A DNA stretch of 64,000 nt from Porites lobata (lineage: Eukaryota > Cnidaria > Anthozoa > Scleractinia > Poritidae): positions 1,504,501 to 1,568,500 of the forward strand of contig CALNXK010000037.1 in NCBI GenBank assembly GCA_942486035.1. The letters run 5' to 3'. Position 1 is the first letter of the stretch. The number at the start of each line of letters is the position of its first letter. The notes beneath the pieces were generated by a model. That model had not been told where the DNA came from. It was given only the letters and a program-made list of their open reading frames with translations, and made no database searches. Both the position numbers and the translations under genes were made by a program. Below are positions 23,790 through 36,700 of this stretch, one piece after another.

Positions 23790-24490
23790 TGCAGTTCCAA
23801 CATCTCTTTCCGAAAAGGTGAGTGAAATGTGTATTAATCCGAAAAATAACGCGTATGAGAGCTGTAAACAGTTTCGGTCAATTTCCTCGAGTGGAATAAT
23901 GTGCCGCTAAAGTGTGCATGTTCGCACAGTAATATCGCATTTTCTCGAAATCGGTGAGGTGTTGAACATCGAAACTTGGCGTAAGGATGGGTTACTTCTA
24001 TTGGAAAACATTGTCTCTGAAGTTAATTGAGATAAACTTGCAGAAAAAATGATCAGTCCATTCGAGTGTGCCAGCGTAGCCTCTAAGCTGATGCAATGGT
24101 ATTCATTACTTTGCTGTTATCTCCAAATAATGCCAATAGTATCACCTATTCAAGCTGTCTTTTCGGGATAAGTAAATTTTAAAGTAGTTTCTGATAGAGG
24201 GAAAGTATAGTTGCAACAGCTCTTTCCGAGAAGGAGAGTTAATTGTATTATATTCTGATGATAATTACCTCGTAAACAGTCTAAACGGTTTAAGCCAATT
24301 TTTCAAGTGGAATATTCAGGAATATTTGTCGCAGAAATTTGCATGATCGCATATTAACATCGCATGTCTTAGAAAATCGGTTTGGTGTGGAAATTCGAAA
24401 CTTAGCAGAAGGGTAGATCAGCAATAGTGGAAAACATTGTCCTGGATGTTTAATGGGAGAAATTAGCAGTAAAAATGATCAGTCCATTCG
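23790..24490. repeat. Diverged tandem duplication, two copies of about 290 bp
   Basis: Copy 1 (about 23795-24070) and copy 2 (about 24205-24490) share an ordered series of blocks: CTCTTTCCGA, GTAAACAGT, AAGTGGAATA-like, the TCGCAT block, GGAAAACATTGTC, and the final ATGATCAGTCCATTCGAGTG. The order and spacing are kept while bases differ by roughly a quarter. No open frame spans either copy. Confidence 0.65.
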
Positions 24491-25011
24491 AGTGCGCTTA
24501 ACATAATTGATATAAACAGATGACCTCGACTCGGTTACCCCGGCACAATGTAAGTCAATTATTTTTCGGTTTTAAGAAAAAGTAAACCAAAGACTTCCCT
24601 CAACACTATGTATCTATATTAATTACACCAGGAATATATATATTTTTAACACTTGAAGGTTGTACCATATTGTTGAAGCAAAGGATATTTCTCTGTAATA
24701 CCTATAAGCTTACATATAGCAAAAAAAATTAATAAGATTTACATACAGCTCCAAACATGTACATCTGTTATGCATGAAGCAATTTCATATCGTTCCATAT
24801 CAATAGTTAGTGCGAATGGGGTCAAACATGTACAGTGAAACTTGTATAATGTAAGCGGACACCGCAGAGAATGCTGTAGTGCCCACTTAATACAAAGTTT
24901 CTTCCTACTACATACAGGTTTCGATAGAAAATGTCATATGAGGCAGACCTGCCAACTCTCACAATTCTGCCGTGAGTCTCACGATTTTTTAACTTTTCTC
25001 AGGGTCTCACG

Positions 25012-25183
25012 ACAAGACTCCCAATCTCATGGTTTTCTGGGAAATATTCTAAATTGAAATATTACCTTGTTGAATAAAAACATAAATTACTGTAACTCAT
25101 TTATATAATTTACAGAAGTCCCCTGGTGACACCGGCCAAGTGCTGATAGGGCAAGACTCCCAATCTCATGGTTTTCTGGGAAA
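25012..25183. repeat. Direct repeat of about 33 bp, 136 bp apart
   Basis: The block GACTCCCAATCTCATGGTTT plus following bases occurs twice (near 25016 and 25152) within a region rich in CTCACGA motifs. It is probably part of a degraded repeat. Confidence 0.55.
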
Positions 25184-25496
25184 GCAAAAGGCATCTTAAA
25201 ATATTAAAAGGCACATAGGGCTCAGCCGAATGGTACCATAATGAGGTCAACACGTATGGAAACAGGCCTTTTCTCCGAAACCTGCCCCATTCCCCTATGG
25301 CTATTTTTATTTGCGTTTACCCTACCTCACCTCCCCTCCCCATACCTGATGAAACAAGGCTTTCAACAGTTTGTTGAGATAGGATGCTTTTTGTTTTAAA
25401 GGATGAGCTCATCATATTTTATTATCGTAGAGATGGGGGTAAGATAAGTTAACAATAATAGACAGATTATTATAGGTGGGTTACTCATTTTTACAG

Positions 25497-25739
25497 CTAT
25501 CCCTGGAAGAAGAAATGGAAGTAAAGAGCTGACTGGCAGCCACTGAGATTGAGCTGAGGAGAAAGGAAATTGAAAGAGAAGAGAAAGAGTTGAAAGGAAA
25601 AGAAGAAAGGTTAAAACAAAAAGCAAAAGAAATTAAAAACACAGTAATAGAGGCGAAGCGGGTAGCTGCCCAACTGCAACGAATGGCAGGGCAGCTAGAC
25701 TGCTTGGCTAACCAAATTCTAGAAGAGACCAAAAATTAA
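25497..25739 (+). pseudogene. Coiled-coil coding remnant with an in-frame stop
   Basis: After a TTTACAG acceptor, the plus strand encodes a strongly helical, charged sequence (ELRRKEIEREEKELKGKEER, later RVAAQLQRMAGQL) ending with TAA at about 25738. One in-frame TGA near 25534 breaks it, and no ATG precedes the helix. Such Lys/Glu coiled coils are common in DNA-binding accessory proteins of PIF/Harbinger elements, but also elsewhere. It is read as a decayed exon. Confidence 0.35.
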
Positions 25740-25929
25740 AGAAGAGGTAAAAGAAAAACACCAGTGTAAGAAAATTTTATTGATAACAAACTGTTTCTTT
25801 TAACAAAAGTCAATGTGCAAAGTTTTTAAATGTAAACAAGTCTAAGTCAGACCTGTTATGCAAGAAAGAAAACACATTTGTTCAGTATATAAAAAATAAA
25901 AGGAAACTGGTTATTCTAATTTCTTGTAT

Positions 25930-27964
25930 CCTGTATGGTCTCTTCTTGCTCCATGGAATCCACTCCATCTAACATCCTCCACTTCCCACACCGCACGACT
26001 CTCTTTGTGGAATCTGTTATACTAGATCTTTAGAGACATCCAGTAAGCAGCACCTCCTCCATCATACACTGCTTGTTTTTTCTCATCATCTACAGAGTAT
26101 TTCCAACTAAGGAAGCACCTAATTATAAAATCAGTCAGATAAAAAGAGCTTATTTATATATACAAAAGTCAAAACAAAATAAATAAAGGCAATATTGTCA
26201 CTTAAAATCCCTAATTATTTGTTAAGCATCTCTTAAATCAGATGTTATAATGGTTTTCCTCACCTACTCCCTAAACGTCACATTAATATAGGTGAGTTAA
26301 ACCACAAACACCACCCCTGCCCCCCCCCAAGCAATGGTAAAAACATATGCCTCCCTTGAATTATAAATTTTTGTAACTTCAAGCAACCTATCAGGATAAT
26401 CCAAAGACTGATTTCTAATCTTAAACCAATAGCTAAAAGGCAAGGCTATGTGAAATATATCAGCAGAGGCAGTACAACAGCAAATTTTAAAGAGGGGCTT
26501 TAGAGCTATTATAATGGACCACCTATAGTCATGGAACGATTGGGTCTTTAATAAGTTACGCCTACTGAGAAATTACCACAAAGCTACATCAGCTGGGTGA
26601 TAAAACTGTACAAGCTGGGTGATAAAACTGTACGAGCAGGCCCGAAGATTGTTGGAACTGGACAGTGTCACTTGATGTAATTGACAATAGCATGGAGTCC
26701 AAGTAAGTTAAAAAGCATCAATGATTGAAAATTAAACTGATGCCCCTGCACTCCCACTCCCAGTAGATCCCCTGCCTTCACATTAACTAATAAACATACA
26801 TTGATACTCGTTTCATTTTCTGAACTCGTGTAGTTATTGAACTATATGGTCGTTCTTGAACTTTGGTGTCTTTATTGAACTACACAAAAAGGAAAACTGA
26901 AAAAATGTATCATTAAAGAAGTCTCTTTTTATATTGTTTAAGTGTGAGAAGGATGATGATATTCATCGCATGAAAATCCTGCAATTTTTTATATCCTTAG
27001 AAGTTTTTTCCCCACCTCATTTTTAAGATGCGGACGCCCGAGGAAACACATTTTCAATATTACACCATTGAAACGCTTACTAGTGTCCGTTTTCTTGGCT
27101 TTTTCTAGTTTTTTACTATTAACTCTGTAAAGCGATTAAGGCAAAGCTACATACCCATCCTTTCTGCGGATTCTCCTCCTGAACTCTCTGCATAAAGCCC
27201 TAAAAATGTTGATGTTGATCAAAAAGTTTAGCTCACGGCACTTTACCCCAGTGATAGATTCTGTTTGACTATTTACAGGATAAAAACCATGTTTTCCTTT
27301 GTTTGTGGGGCGAAGAAGCAAAGAGAAAGGCAATGTGAACTTATCTCCATCATGAGCAATGAATGTTTCGACAAAATGATCGTAATTTGTAGTGAAAAGT
27401 TGCAATACAATAAGCTATAATAATATCCCTGGTTATCGCCCGACGATTTGATTCAATACGCTTTATTAACATTTTGATACGTTTGACTCAAACAGGAAAC
27501 CCTTTCAAAACCCTTGAAGATTATAGCCCATATTCTATAAAAAAACCCACTTCCTTCTTACATTTGTTTAGTTTTAATGAATTGTTTACACAATTTGATA
27601 GTCTAGTATGAACATCATGACGCTATGTTTCGTGACCTGTCCACGCCACTTTCGCAATTTTTGTAAACATCCCTGAGGTTTGCGACTTTTATCCCACTGA
27701 TCATTTTTGCTAACTTATTAGATGACTCACTTCTATCACTAATTGAGAGACCCATACCATATTAACGTCATTTGTTTTTCTCGAGACTAAATTCTGCTGG
27801 GGTCTTTAGTTATGCGTCTCTAAAGACGCGCCGGTATGAGTTGTACCATCTGGTCGATCTCGGGAAGTTCTTGATTTTTTACGATGGAAATGCTCTTTCC
27901 TAGAATATATTGCAATTTTACTATATAGCATTAATAGATAAACACATACCTTCGGTCGTTTCAT
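25930..27964 (-). CDS. Possible small multi-exon gene, incomplete reconstruction
   Basis: Several minus-strand pieces have splice signals and coding-like composition. MKRPK (27964-27950) runs into a GTATGT donor. GFMQRVQEENPQKGW (27199-27155) lies between TTTTTAG and a GTATGT donor, both in phase 0. A segment with WKYSVDDEKKQAVYDGGGA lies near 26115-26026. A segment with RAVWEVEDVRWSGFHGARRD lies near 26015-25930. The first two join cleanly; the later phases do not connect without a missing exon. No family is recognised. Treat as a hint of a short gene. Confidence 0.25.
26587..26635. repeat. 24-bp tandem duplication
   Basis: AGCTGGGTGATAAAACTGTA is present twice head to tail. It is minor and non-coding. 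Confidence 0.6.
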
Positions 27965-28078
27965 CGCAACGTCTCGACTTTTACCTCTTGAAACCACGAA
28001 ACAATTTCGCTCGCTGAATCCATTTAAAGTTCCCGGGATAAATTTCTCGTGACGTCACGATGGCCAAGATCATCCGCC

Positions 28079-31000
28079 GCGCGATCCCTATAGGAGCGAT
28101 TGACGAGTTCATCACCCCCCCCCCGGGCCCCTGGTTCTGGGCAAGCTTCTGCGTGTCCCTTATCGCAGGCTCAAGGCGGGCTTTTCTGTGTGTTGACTAG
28201 TGTTAACTGTGCTTGTTTGTTGCTGGAGTTCTGAGTGAAATGCACGAGGTGCGAACGTTTGCTCCCTGTAAAGCATTTTTATTTGACATGTTTGCTTTTT
28301 TTTCTTCGCTTGAAAATTACTTTGGATTCAGAAAAACCAGTGTTAAAGGAAAAACGGATCATTCCGTCAGTCTGAGGTGGAATAAAAGGTTTTGAACATT
28401 TCTTACAAGGCGAGTATTTTTCTGATTGTGCATCCGATTAATTTATGAGTTGATTTCGCCGGGTTGAATTAAAACCCGCTTGTATTCTGTTATTAGTAGT
28501 TACGGTTACTTTTTTTACATGCCCAGACTTATTACCTTTGCAGAACCAGCTTTATCTTTGTCTTCAGTCAAAGAACCATATTGCTGTTATAACGCATCAG
28601 AGTGAACAAACTTGTGCGCTTATTAAACTTTCTCGGAAATAGAAGGCCAGCAAGCTTACTCAAGATCATTTTTCTGTTGCTCAAGTAATAATAGTCAGAG
28701 TTTTTTCATTTTTCATTACATAGTTTTGTTTTCCAGTGCACTGTGAAAGTTTCTGTTCTTTATAAGAATAACTTTCTGTACGCAAATTGTCCTTTTCACT
28801 CGCTGTGAAGTAGAGAACGATTACTGGTCATTACTGCCGGCAGTGACTTCAAAACAATTGACTCTTTCCCCCTAAACAATTCCTGCAGCTTGATTTGACT
28901 GAGGCGAGCAAAACAAACCCTTATGTGCAATCTTCTGTATTTTCTAATGATCGGCTGAGTTTAATTTGCTTAAACGAAGACCCTTGCATGGACCAGTTAA
29001 GCGTATTGAAAATAGCTAAATTGTGAATCATGGCTTGGCTGCCAAGTTGCAAGTGATCTTTTGCTTTTAAGATCTTTAGGTAGGTTGTTTTGGCACAGAA
29101 AATTCATTTCTTCATTGTCAGCAACAGGTTTTTGAAATAATGTAACTTTAACTTCGTTTGAAGGAAATCCTACTTACGCGTAGGTTTTGACAGATGTTAT
29201 GCGTGTTTAACTAGACAACACAAAGCAAAATTTATGTATCTGCGTGAAACGAGCAAGTTTAAAAAACTATAGTTGCTTTGAAACCGATTTTTGGGAAGAT
29301 TTTACTAGATAAAGATTGACCTTCTTTCTGCTCACATATCAACGCAATAACTTCTACATTGAGGATTTTGTTTGTATTTTAGTGATCTGCGAAACTACGA
29401 GTGTCCGATCGAGCGAGGGTTTTAAAATAACAGCTCGAGTGCGACAAAGTTTAGTGACTTCAAACACATGGTGGGCAAGCGTTAATTTTTTTTGGCAAAT
29501 CACTGTCCAAAGATATGTTGTTTTTGTGTCCACAGTGGAGCTCGGGACCTTATATATCCAGGAACTTCCTTAAATGAACACATTTTGTGAATGCATCTTG
29601 AAAAAAATCGGACCTACGCATGCACATTTCCAGTACAACGCAAGGAAAGTAATGTCGTTAAAATCCGTTTTACTATGAGGTATTCTTCGAGAAAATTAAG
29701 TAACGACAAGGTTACAGCCACAGCTTGCAACTTTTGAAGACAAATTTTATTTTTAGGCAAGAAAATATTTGAAATCCCGCGATTTTTTTCAAACCCGGCC
29801 AGGGGATCTGGGCAAAAAAGTTCACGCATGCTCATTACGTTTTTCCGCCCTGAACCCCTGCCCCACCCCCACCTAACAACGTGACGGGAAGATATGATTT
29901 TAACGAAAGATAAAAAGTTGATCTCTATTTTAGTGGAAAGGCTGTGACAAGAAGTCCTGTTTAATTCGCTGACCTAAGCCTAAAGGGTAGAAATATATTG
30001 GCAAGAATTGGGGGAGGGGAGGCTAGAGTCACTTGGGAGCAATTACACAACAGACGTGTCCATTACAATGAAGCAAAATGCTGGTGAAATGCAAATTCTG
30101 GGATGGTTTTGTTTATATTTAGCTTGAACGAGTAGACCCTGAAAAGCTTGCTTTTCTGAGCTTTTGTTTGACTAAATCAGTCACAATTCCTTATTGTTTG
30201 AAAATTTGGTAATTATAACCTCCCTGACGGCTTCCCGTCAAGTAGATGGGATTGAGATCATATTACAAATGCGGGAAAGAGGAGCAAGCAGAGTGCATGT
30301 AGTCTTGTGGAGCGGAGCACGAGTTTATTCTGGCTGATTCCTCCACTAAATTCTTCGCATTTCATCCCAGCCTGAATTCATTTTGAGGTAGGCATTTGAG
30401 AAACATTTTTGGACACATAGGCGCCAAATTGTTTAAGAGACCACGTGAATGTTTTGCTTTCAATTATTTATCGAGAATGTGAGTTACTCAATCCCAGTGG
30501 TTTCCATCCAGTGTGCATGTGGCAACATCATGGCCAGTTCATGCGTTTACTTTGCGTTTGTTACATGTGTCATTTCTTTCCTGCAAAGCATGGGGATACA
30601 TTTTTCTCTCTTATATATAATGCCTTCGAAATAATACGTAATTTGAATATTCACTTTATTTTGAAAGGTGCTTTTAATATTTCAAAAATGTAACGAAATA
30701 TAATTTCAGTGGATACCCCAAAGTTGCTATTTTTATCTCGCAGATGAAATCCGTACGTGACAAGTGAATCAAGGGGATCGGAAATTGTGGTTCCATTCGA
30801 CCGTTCATTAGTGATTCCGTTTCTAAACATTTCAGGAAGGCTAAGATACTCTGCCGGAACAATGTCGAGCTTCATTCGCCGGCAATGCATACACAAGGTC
30901 ATTACACATCCTCTCGATAACAATCTTTTACCGGATCGGAGGTTAATTCAAAACCCCCCTTATAAAATGCTCTTTTGTTTTCCTGAAGCTATCGATATGT

Positions 31001-31120
31001 TTTTAATGTACAATGATCTGCTAGCCTGTCTTCGTATTGACTTTATAAATCTCGTTATTTCTGTAGAAAAATATAATAGGTGAATAATTACGAACGTTTC
31101 ATATTTTATGCCCGATTTCG
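28079..31120. other. Three-kilobase region without a supported gene
   Basis: Only scattered open frames of 60-90 codons are present, none with convincing splice partners or recognisable domains. The part near 28110-28135 has a C-rich run. Unseen 5' exons of downstream plus-strand genes could lie here. Confidence 0.4.
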
Positions 31121-31126
31121 CACATA

Positions 31127-31271
31127 GGTCCATACATCGCTCGTCCAACTACAGAAACTACCATGGCCCCTGAAGTAAAATCCAAAGCAAAGCGGACTTC
31201 GGGTCAAACGATGCGTTTGAGGAAAAAGCGCTGGTTTCCATCAGGAATAAAGGCTGACAGTAAATATGTTG
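31127..31271 (+). CDS. Candidate exon A (K-rich, WFP motif)
   Basis: After a TTTCGCACATAG acceptor, this segment is open in phase 1 and contains an ATG at 31163 (MAPEVKSKAKRTSGQTMRLR, then KKRWFPSG). It ends at a strong GTGAGT donor in phase 1. It could be an internal exon, or an early exon of the SLC49A4-type gene whose next exon (40115) accepts phase 1. The neighbouring segment at 31297 has a similar start and the same KxxKWFP-like core. Coding status is likely but gene membership is open. Confidence 0.4.
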
Positions 31272-31296
31272 GTGAGTCTTATTTGTATTCTTATAG

Positions 31297-31523
31297 GTCC
31301 TCAAAAAATATATCCTGTTTCTGTGGTAATGGATGATAACAAGCGGTCAAGTTTAAAGAAACTTAAGTGGTTTCCAGAGAGGCAGATCCCACGCAGTCCA
31401 TTACATAAATTACACCATTGTACATTCAATGTGGTTCAAGGGTATGACGAATGGTCAGAGCAATGGAGTTCAGATCCGACCAGAGTGGTTTCTGTGCTCT
31501 TCCGCCATGTTTTAAAATTGTGA
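31297..31523 (+). CDS. Candidate exon B, related to exon A
   Basis: This starts after TTCTTATAG, again phase 1, with GP as first residues, then DDNKRSSLKKLKWFPERQIP and a tail containing GYDEWSEQWSSDP before TGA. Only 25 bp separate it from the donor of exon A, too short for a normal intron, so the two are unlikely to be spliced to each other. It may be an alternative terminal exon. Confidence 0.35.
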
Positions 31524-31653
31524 TCATGCCCTTTCTCCTTCCTCAATTTCTCCTATCTTACATCCAGCAGCATGCAGTGCTTTTACTGGCAACTTCATGC
31601 TGGGAACCACTAGCACAGGAAGACCAGTTTTATCAGTATCAAGAGGTTATCTT

Positions 31654-31815
31654 GGGCGCGATCCATTCAACCAAACTTTCCGGAAATTTCGGTCCAAAAC
31701 TCAATGGATCAGTTCGGTCCAACCGGAAAAGTTTCGAAAAAACGGGTCCACCTTTTGAGGTGGTCCTCTTTTTTCGGTCGGACCAGTCTGAATTTTGGTC
31801 GAATGGATCGCGCCC
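31654..31815. mobile_element. 162-bp palindromic MITE
   Basis: GGGCGCGATCCATTC at the left end pairs with GAATGGATCGCGCCC at the right, flanked by CTT on both sides (31651-31653, 31816-31818). A 3-bp duplication fits PIF/Harbinger-like transposition. The open frames over it are by-products. Confidence 0.7.
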
Positions 31816-32540
31816 CTTGCATAACAGTGGTTGTTTCTCTAAGGCAGTCCCAGCTCATGACTGTCAACTCTCCAAAGGACTGCCCTTTTATCTCACTGAC
31901 CTAACTGTGGTTTCTTGTTTTGAGGGCTAGAGTAAACACAGTTGCAATCTTGAGTTTCATCAAAAATTGAAACCATTAAGCAATATATCAAGTAATCTGT
32001 CCAACTGATTCCCCTGACAAAATGTACTCGTTCCTTGCATAGCACTGTTCAGCCTAAGTGCAAGTTTGACAAGATTTGTGGGGCACAGGAGGAAGGGTAG
32101 AATGCCCTAAGTTCTTTTCAAGAAGACGGAGCCCCTTTTCATTCCAGCAGCAATATTTTGATATTTTTGATATTCTTGTACCTGCTTCCTTGCGGGCTAA
32201 GATGCCTTAGGTGAGATAACCCCTCTGGGTGCTCTATGTTCTTCTACAGGCGCACTTGCTTCATTTAGTCCCCTACAAAACAATCCTACTTTTTCTGAAC
32301 TTATGCAAAAACAACAAGAATTTGCCAGCTTTCAATCCTTGGCAGAAAGAAAGAAGGGAACTTGTCCACCATGTTTATGTGAGCCTCCAACTAAAAGGTC
32401 AATTCAGAAATACAGGTCGGAAAATATAAGCTTTTCTTTACTGACATCAGCGTAAACGATTTGTATTTCGTATTTTGATCATTGAACTGAACAGTTTTAT
32501 GAATTTATTTCATTTTTCTCCTCATGATTTCTACTGAATG

Positions 32541-32745
32541 CACCTTTTTCACATTTCCCGTAATACATCTTGTACACTTCCCCCCCCGCCCCCTTTCCCG
32601 CAAAAACAGGATAACCCTCTTGGGTATTACAGTTGTCCCAAGAGAGATTCAAGGCAAAGCCAAGCTTATGCAAAATTGGCGGGAGGTGGGGGGGGGGGGG
32701 GGGGGGTGAACAAGGTGCATTATGGGCAACGTGAAAATAGTGAAT
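32541..32745. mobile_element. Diverged inverted-repeat element with poly-G tract
   Basis: The left arm (TTCACATTTCCCGTAATACA) and right arm (TGCATTATGGGCAACGTGAA) are imperfect reverse complements. A run of about 20 G lies in the right half (about 32686-32706), mirrored by a C run at about 32580. It is the same family as 48259-48433. Confidence 0.55.
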
Positions 32746-33592
32746 TCCAAACTTTTGGGAGGTGCTATGCCCTTAGATGTAACCTGAGATCAGCCAAATT
32801 TTTACAAAACGGAAAAGAAATCCATGTATAAAGAACGCACCTTGCTGAACCTGTCCACGCGTGCGTTTCACACAATACACGAATGGCGTGAAAGTCTGAG
32901 TGTTGATTAGCAGGCACGTTTCACTAAGAAAGGCTCGCTTGCTTGCTCGTTTCGCTGAGACAAAGCTATTGAATGATATATGGACACCCGTGAAGGATGG
33001 TGTTCTTAGGAATGAAATTCACGGACGGTTTCGGAACAAACGTCTTTACAACATTTTTTTGCTGTAGTATACTTATAAACTCAAGTAACTTAAAAGTAGC
33101 CTTGTCGAAAAAAAAGAGGCTTTCTTTGCCATATAATATAACGAGTCCAGCGAATAAGATATTTCTCCTTCTTCATCAAGTACCGTAGAACGACGTGATG
33201 GAATTGTTGAGTTGTTGATTAGAGTTCATGTAATATTGATTACACGTCATAAACTTTTCATCTATCTTGGCCACCCAAAGCTGTGTTGTCGTTTTGGTTT
33301 TTGGTTTCTAAACAGGACCTAAAACTGACAGCGATTTCATAAAAGATTGTGTGTCGTCTTTCTGCATTGCTCTTTTTTTCCTGATTGAACAGACACTTAA
33401 AATTCCTGCACAACTCGCCGGTGAAATTTCCGGAATAGGATGAGCTAGAAGACCGGAATGGATGGTGTCAACTCATATGATGGGCTTAGTGCAAATGTTT
33501 AGTGCACAAAGTCTGACCACAGAGTGTGACCTTTACTCTTGATGTGAATCGTCAAACGCCGTGATCGTGAAAGAGTTGTTCAAAAAAGAAAA

Positions 33593-33742
33593 GTCCAGTG
33601 GATATTATCCACCGGACTGAATCACTACCCACTGGATAACGCAATTGGTTCTTAATACTTATTTAGCTTCGCCAACTTTGCGCTCGTAACAGTCCCCCCT
33701 CCCCCCTCCCCACCTTGTCCGCTGGATAGCGATTTATCCAGT
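33593..33742. repeat. Cluster of ATCCAGTGGATA-like palindromes
   Basis: Short inverted motifs built on GGATAA/TTATCC and CCAGTGG (for example CCACTGGATAACGCAATTGG near 33640 and GATTTATCCAGTG near 33731) recur within 150 bp. It looks like a degraded miniature inverted-repeat element. Confidence 0.45.
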
Positions 33743-36700
33743 GTTTAGTTCTGTCCAACCTTTTTATTTACTGACGCGCCGCCAGTGTGTAAAACATTAT
33801 TTTCCCGTGGTATGACGGTGAACAAAGTATCGTTCAGTTTTTGACGTTAGTGGAAAGTCTTCTATCTCCCTTATTTGCAATGATAACTGGGACCAAGATA
33901 AGACATGTACAAGTGAATGTCGGCGGTCTAAATCTTATCGTGTGAACATTTCAGACATTCAAATGAAACGATCACCAGAGTCTCAGGATGAAAGCTCTTC
34001 AGCAGTATTTTGACATAGCACTATTTGTGTAGTACTTAGTTGTAACTTTTGAATCCGTAGTTAAAATTTTGTGGTGTGACTCATTTCCAGTGGAAATGGT
34101 ACCTCTTTTACGGCGCATTTACTCGATACTTTTGGTTTGCTTCATGATTTTACAAAATGAAATTTCGGATTTTTTATCAATTTGGATGTTGACCAAATTA
34201 AAAGCTGAGTTGTCGCAAGTTTTCGAGGAACATTTTCAACATGTCTTTCACTTGCATTCTTCCTAGTACCAACTGATTGAATTAATATATGATCTCACAA
34301 ACTTTATAATGACGTAGCTTTCTAATAAGTGTTTAATTTTTAGAAGTTTAATTAAACTTCTTCGAAAGTTCAAAAGAACGCGTTTCTCTCATAGTAATTT
34401 TTGCAGCAATGGGGTAAAGAAATTATAGTGTGCATTTGCGTTTTCCTTGACTTTTAAAAATGTCATCAAAGGTTTTTCCTTGTTCGGATGCTAACGAAGT
34501 CTCGAGTCGTAACTTATCCATACTGACCATGGATGCAGGTAAGCCACTTGATGAACTATAAAAATGTGCAATACGTAAGATTTTTTTGGTTTGTTTTCTT
34601 GACTTAAAAATACGGACAGGATGAATCGCTGCAAACAGTGATTTGTTCGGTATTCGACGCAGTAAAGGTGAAACTGCCTCTTTTCTTTCAACTCTAAACA
34701 AATGTTATGCCCGAGAGGTGATAATTGTTCGCTCCGCGTAGTGGTGAAACAATTTTGCTAAAATTATATTTCTATTCCTTTTTCAAAAAAAGAATGCTTT
34801 AGATCAACATGTAAAATATTAAAGCAAAACGTTAAGCATAATAATTTTGTATGCGAACCTTTTTGTTTATTATCATGATCAGCCATCTCAAATTCAAGGG
34901 ATAACACAAAATGTAGTGACTGTTTAAACTGTTGATTCTCGATAAAAAATAAATAGGCTGCTTGGAGTCCCCCTTTTCTCTTAAAATCTGCACAGTCCTT
35001 ATCTTACTGAGTACTCAGCTCGATTGTAAACACCAAGAAAAATAAGAGACTGCTCGCAGTTTATGAAAGGTTAGAACAGGTGATTGGAGTTTATCTTTGG
35101 CATTTCATACTGTAATCGACGATGCATTTTCGATTTTACTACTCTAATTTTAATATCTATGTAATACGCGCGCCGATTATAGCAACGCTCATTTTCATGT
35201 CAATTCGCTAAGACCGCAATCTTGGCGCGCGGAATCAGTTGCAAACTGTAGACCTGCATACGACTGTAAATGGCGAACTGGCTTTCTAACTCGCCTGTTT
35301 ACTCACGAGAAAGTACGGTAACAATTTTTCTTTATCTGTAGGCGTATCCCGGATGAAACAATGAAAGCGAGGCAAATAGCTTGTGTGTTTTTTCTCAATT
35401 CAGACCACGTGATGTTCTCGAGGGAATTTGCTTTTTGTCTTTCATAACTCATGCATACACTTTTAGCATAGTAGGAGTAGGACGACATTTGAAAGAAACA
35501 GTTCTCTAGGGTTACATCATATGGTCTGAAATGTAAAGCAAAACATACAAGCTTGAAAGATCTATTTTGTCAAGATTGAAATCTTAAAGTTTCAAACCAA
35601 CCTTAAAAAGTTACAGAACCATATAGGTGTTTCTTGTCTTTCTTGACCAAGAATGATCTCCTGCCAACGACAAAGAGAGGTTCTACTGACCAATTTTGCC
35701 TCAATTAGGTGGTTTCCTTTACCGTGATAGCCATCCGTTGCGGAAAACATTTATGATTAGTTTGTAAGCGCCAGAAAACAAAGAAAATATAGTTTCGGTT
35801 TTTTTCCCTTGCTCTTTTACAAATCATCTTAGCGCTGTTGATAATGTGTTGACCGGGCGCCAACAGGCGGCCCTGGAAACGAGAATGACCTTGGACTTTA
35901 AACTTCAAGTTGTCGAAGATCGGAAGATGAACAATCACATTCAAATCTTATCAGTTATTGCTTACTTAAGAAATGTTATCAATTTTTTTCTACAAGTTAA
36001 AGATTAGCGCGTTTTTTTCTTTGACTGTCTGATGTGGGTGATTTAAACCGGGTGAACGTAATGGCCCATTACTTCCGGGCGCACCTTGAAAATCTCGACC
36101 TTCAAAAAAAAACTATTCCTTCGGCATATTCAGTTTTCTCATTTTAGCAGGAAATTTCTCATGCAAATTTTCCTTGTTAGAATAGTAAACTATGTCAGAA
36201 TTTACTTGAGAAATTTATCAGAAATTTATTATCACGCGGTTTTCATTGCACAAAGCAGACATTTTCCTCTTTCGAATTTACGAGTTACGTAATATTTTAT
36301 TAGATTGTGTGACAAAAGACCGGTGTTGGATCACGGCTGCCCCACGTGAAAAACCCGCCTTTTGTGTTATGTAAGCCAATGAAATCGCTCGGATTACGGC
36401 AGCTGTCAATCTTCTATTGTTTCGAACTTCTTGTTTTGAAGTTGACATGCAAATGTCCAAATATATTGAAGCAGAAAACAAGAGAAACGCAAAGCCGGGA
36501 TGTCTATTTTAAGTTTTTATGTTGGGAAATGTTTTTTTTTTGTCTTGGAAATACTGCATGTAGGGTTTTGAATTTGGTTCTTTAAAGGAAAATCGTACAG
36601 GAACTTTCCAATGTGGAATTGTGACAATCGCGCACAGCTCATGAGAAAAAGGCCGTTGACAATGTATCTTCGCGTCCAAGCTATCATGCGTTCTCGATGA

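Noticed and set aside
31127..31523. Splicing exon A directly to exon B as one small gene
   Set aside because: Phases agree, but the intron would be only 25 bp, too short for normal splicing.
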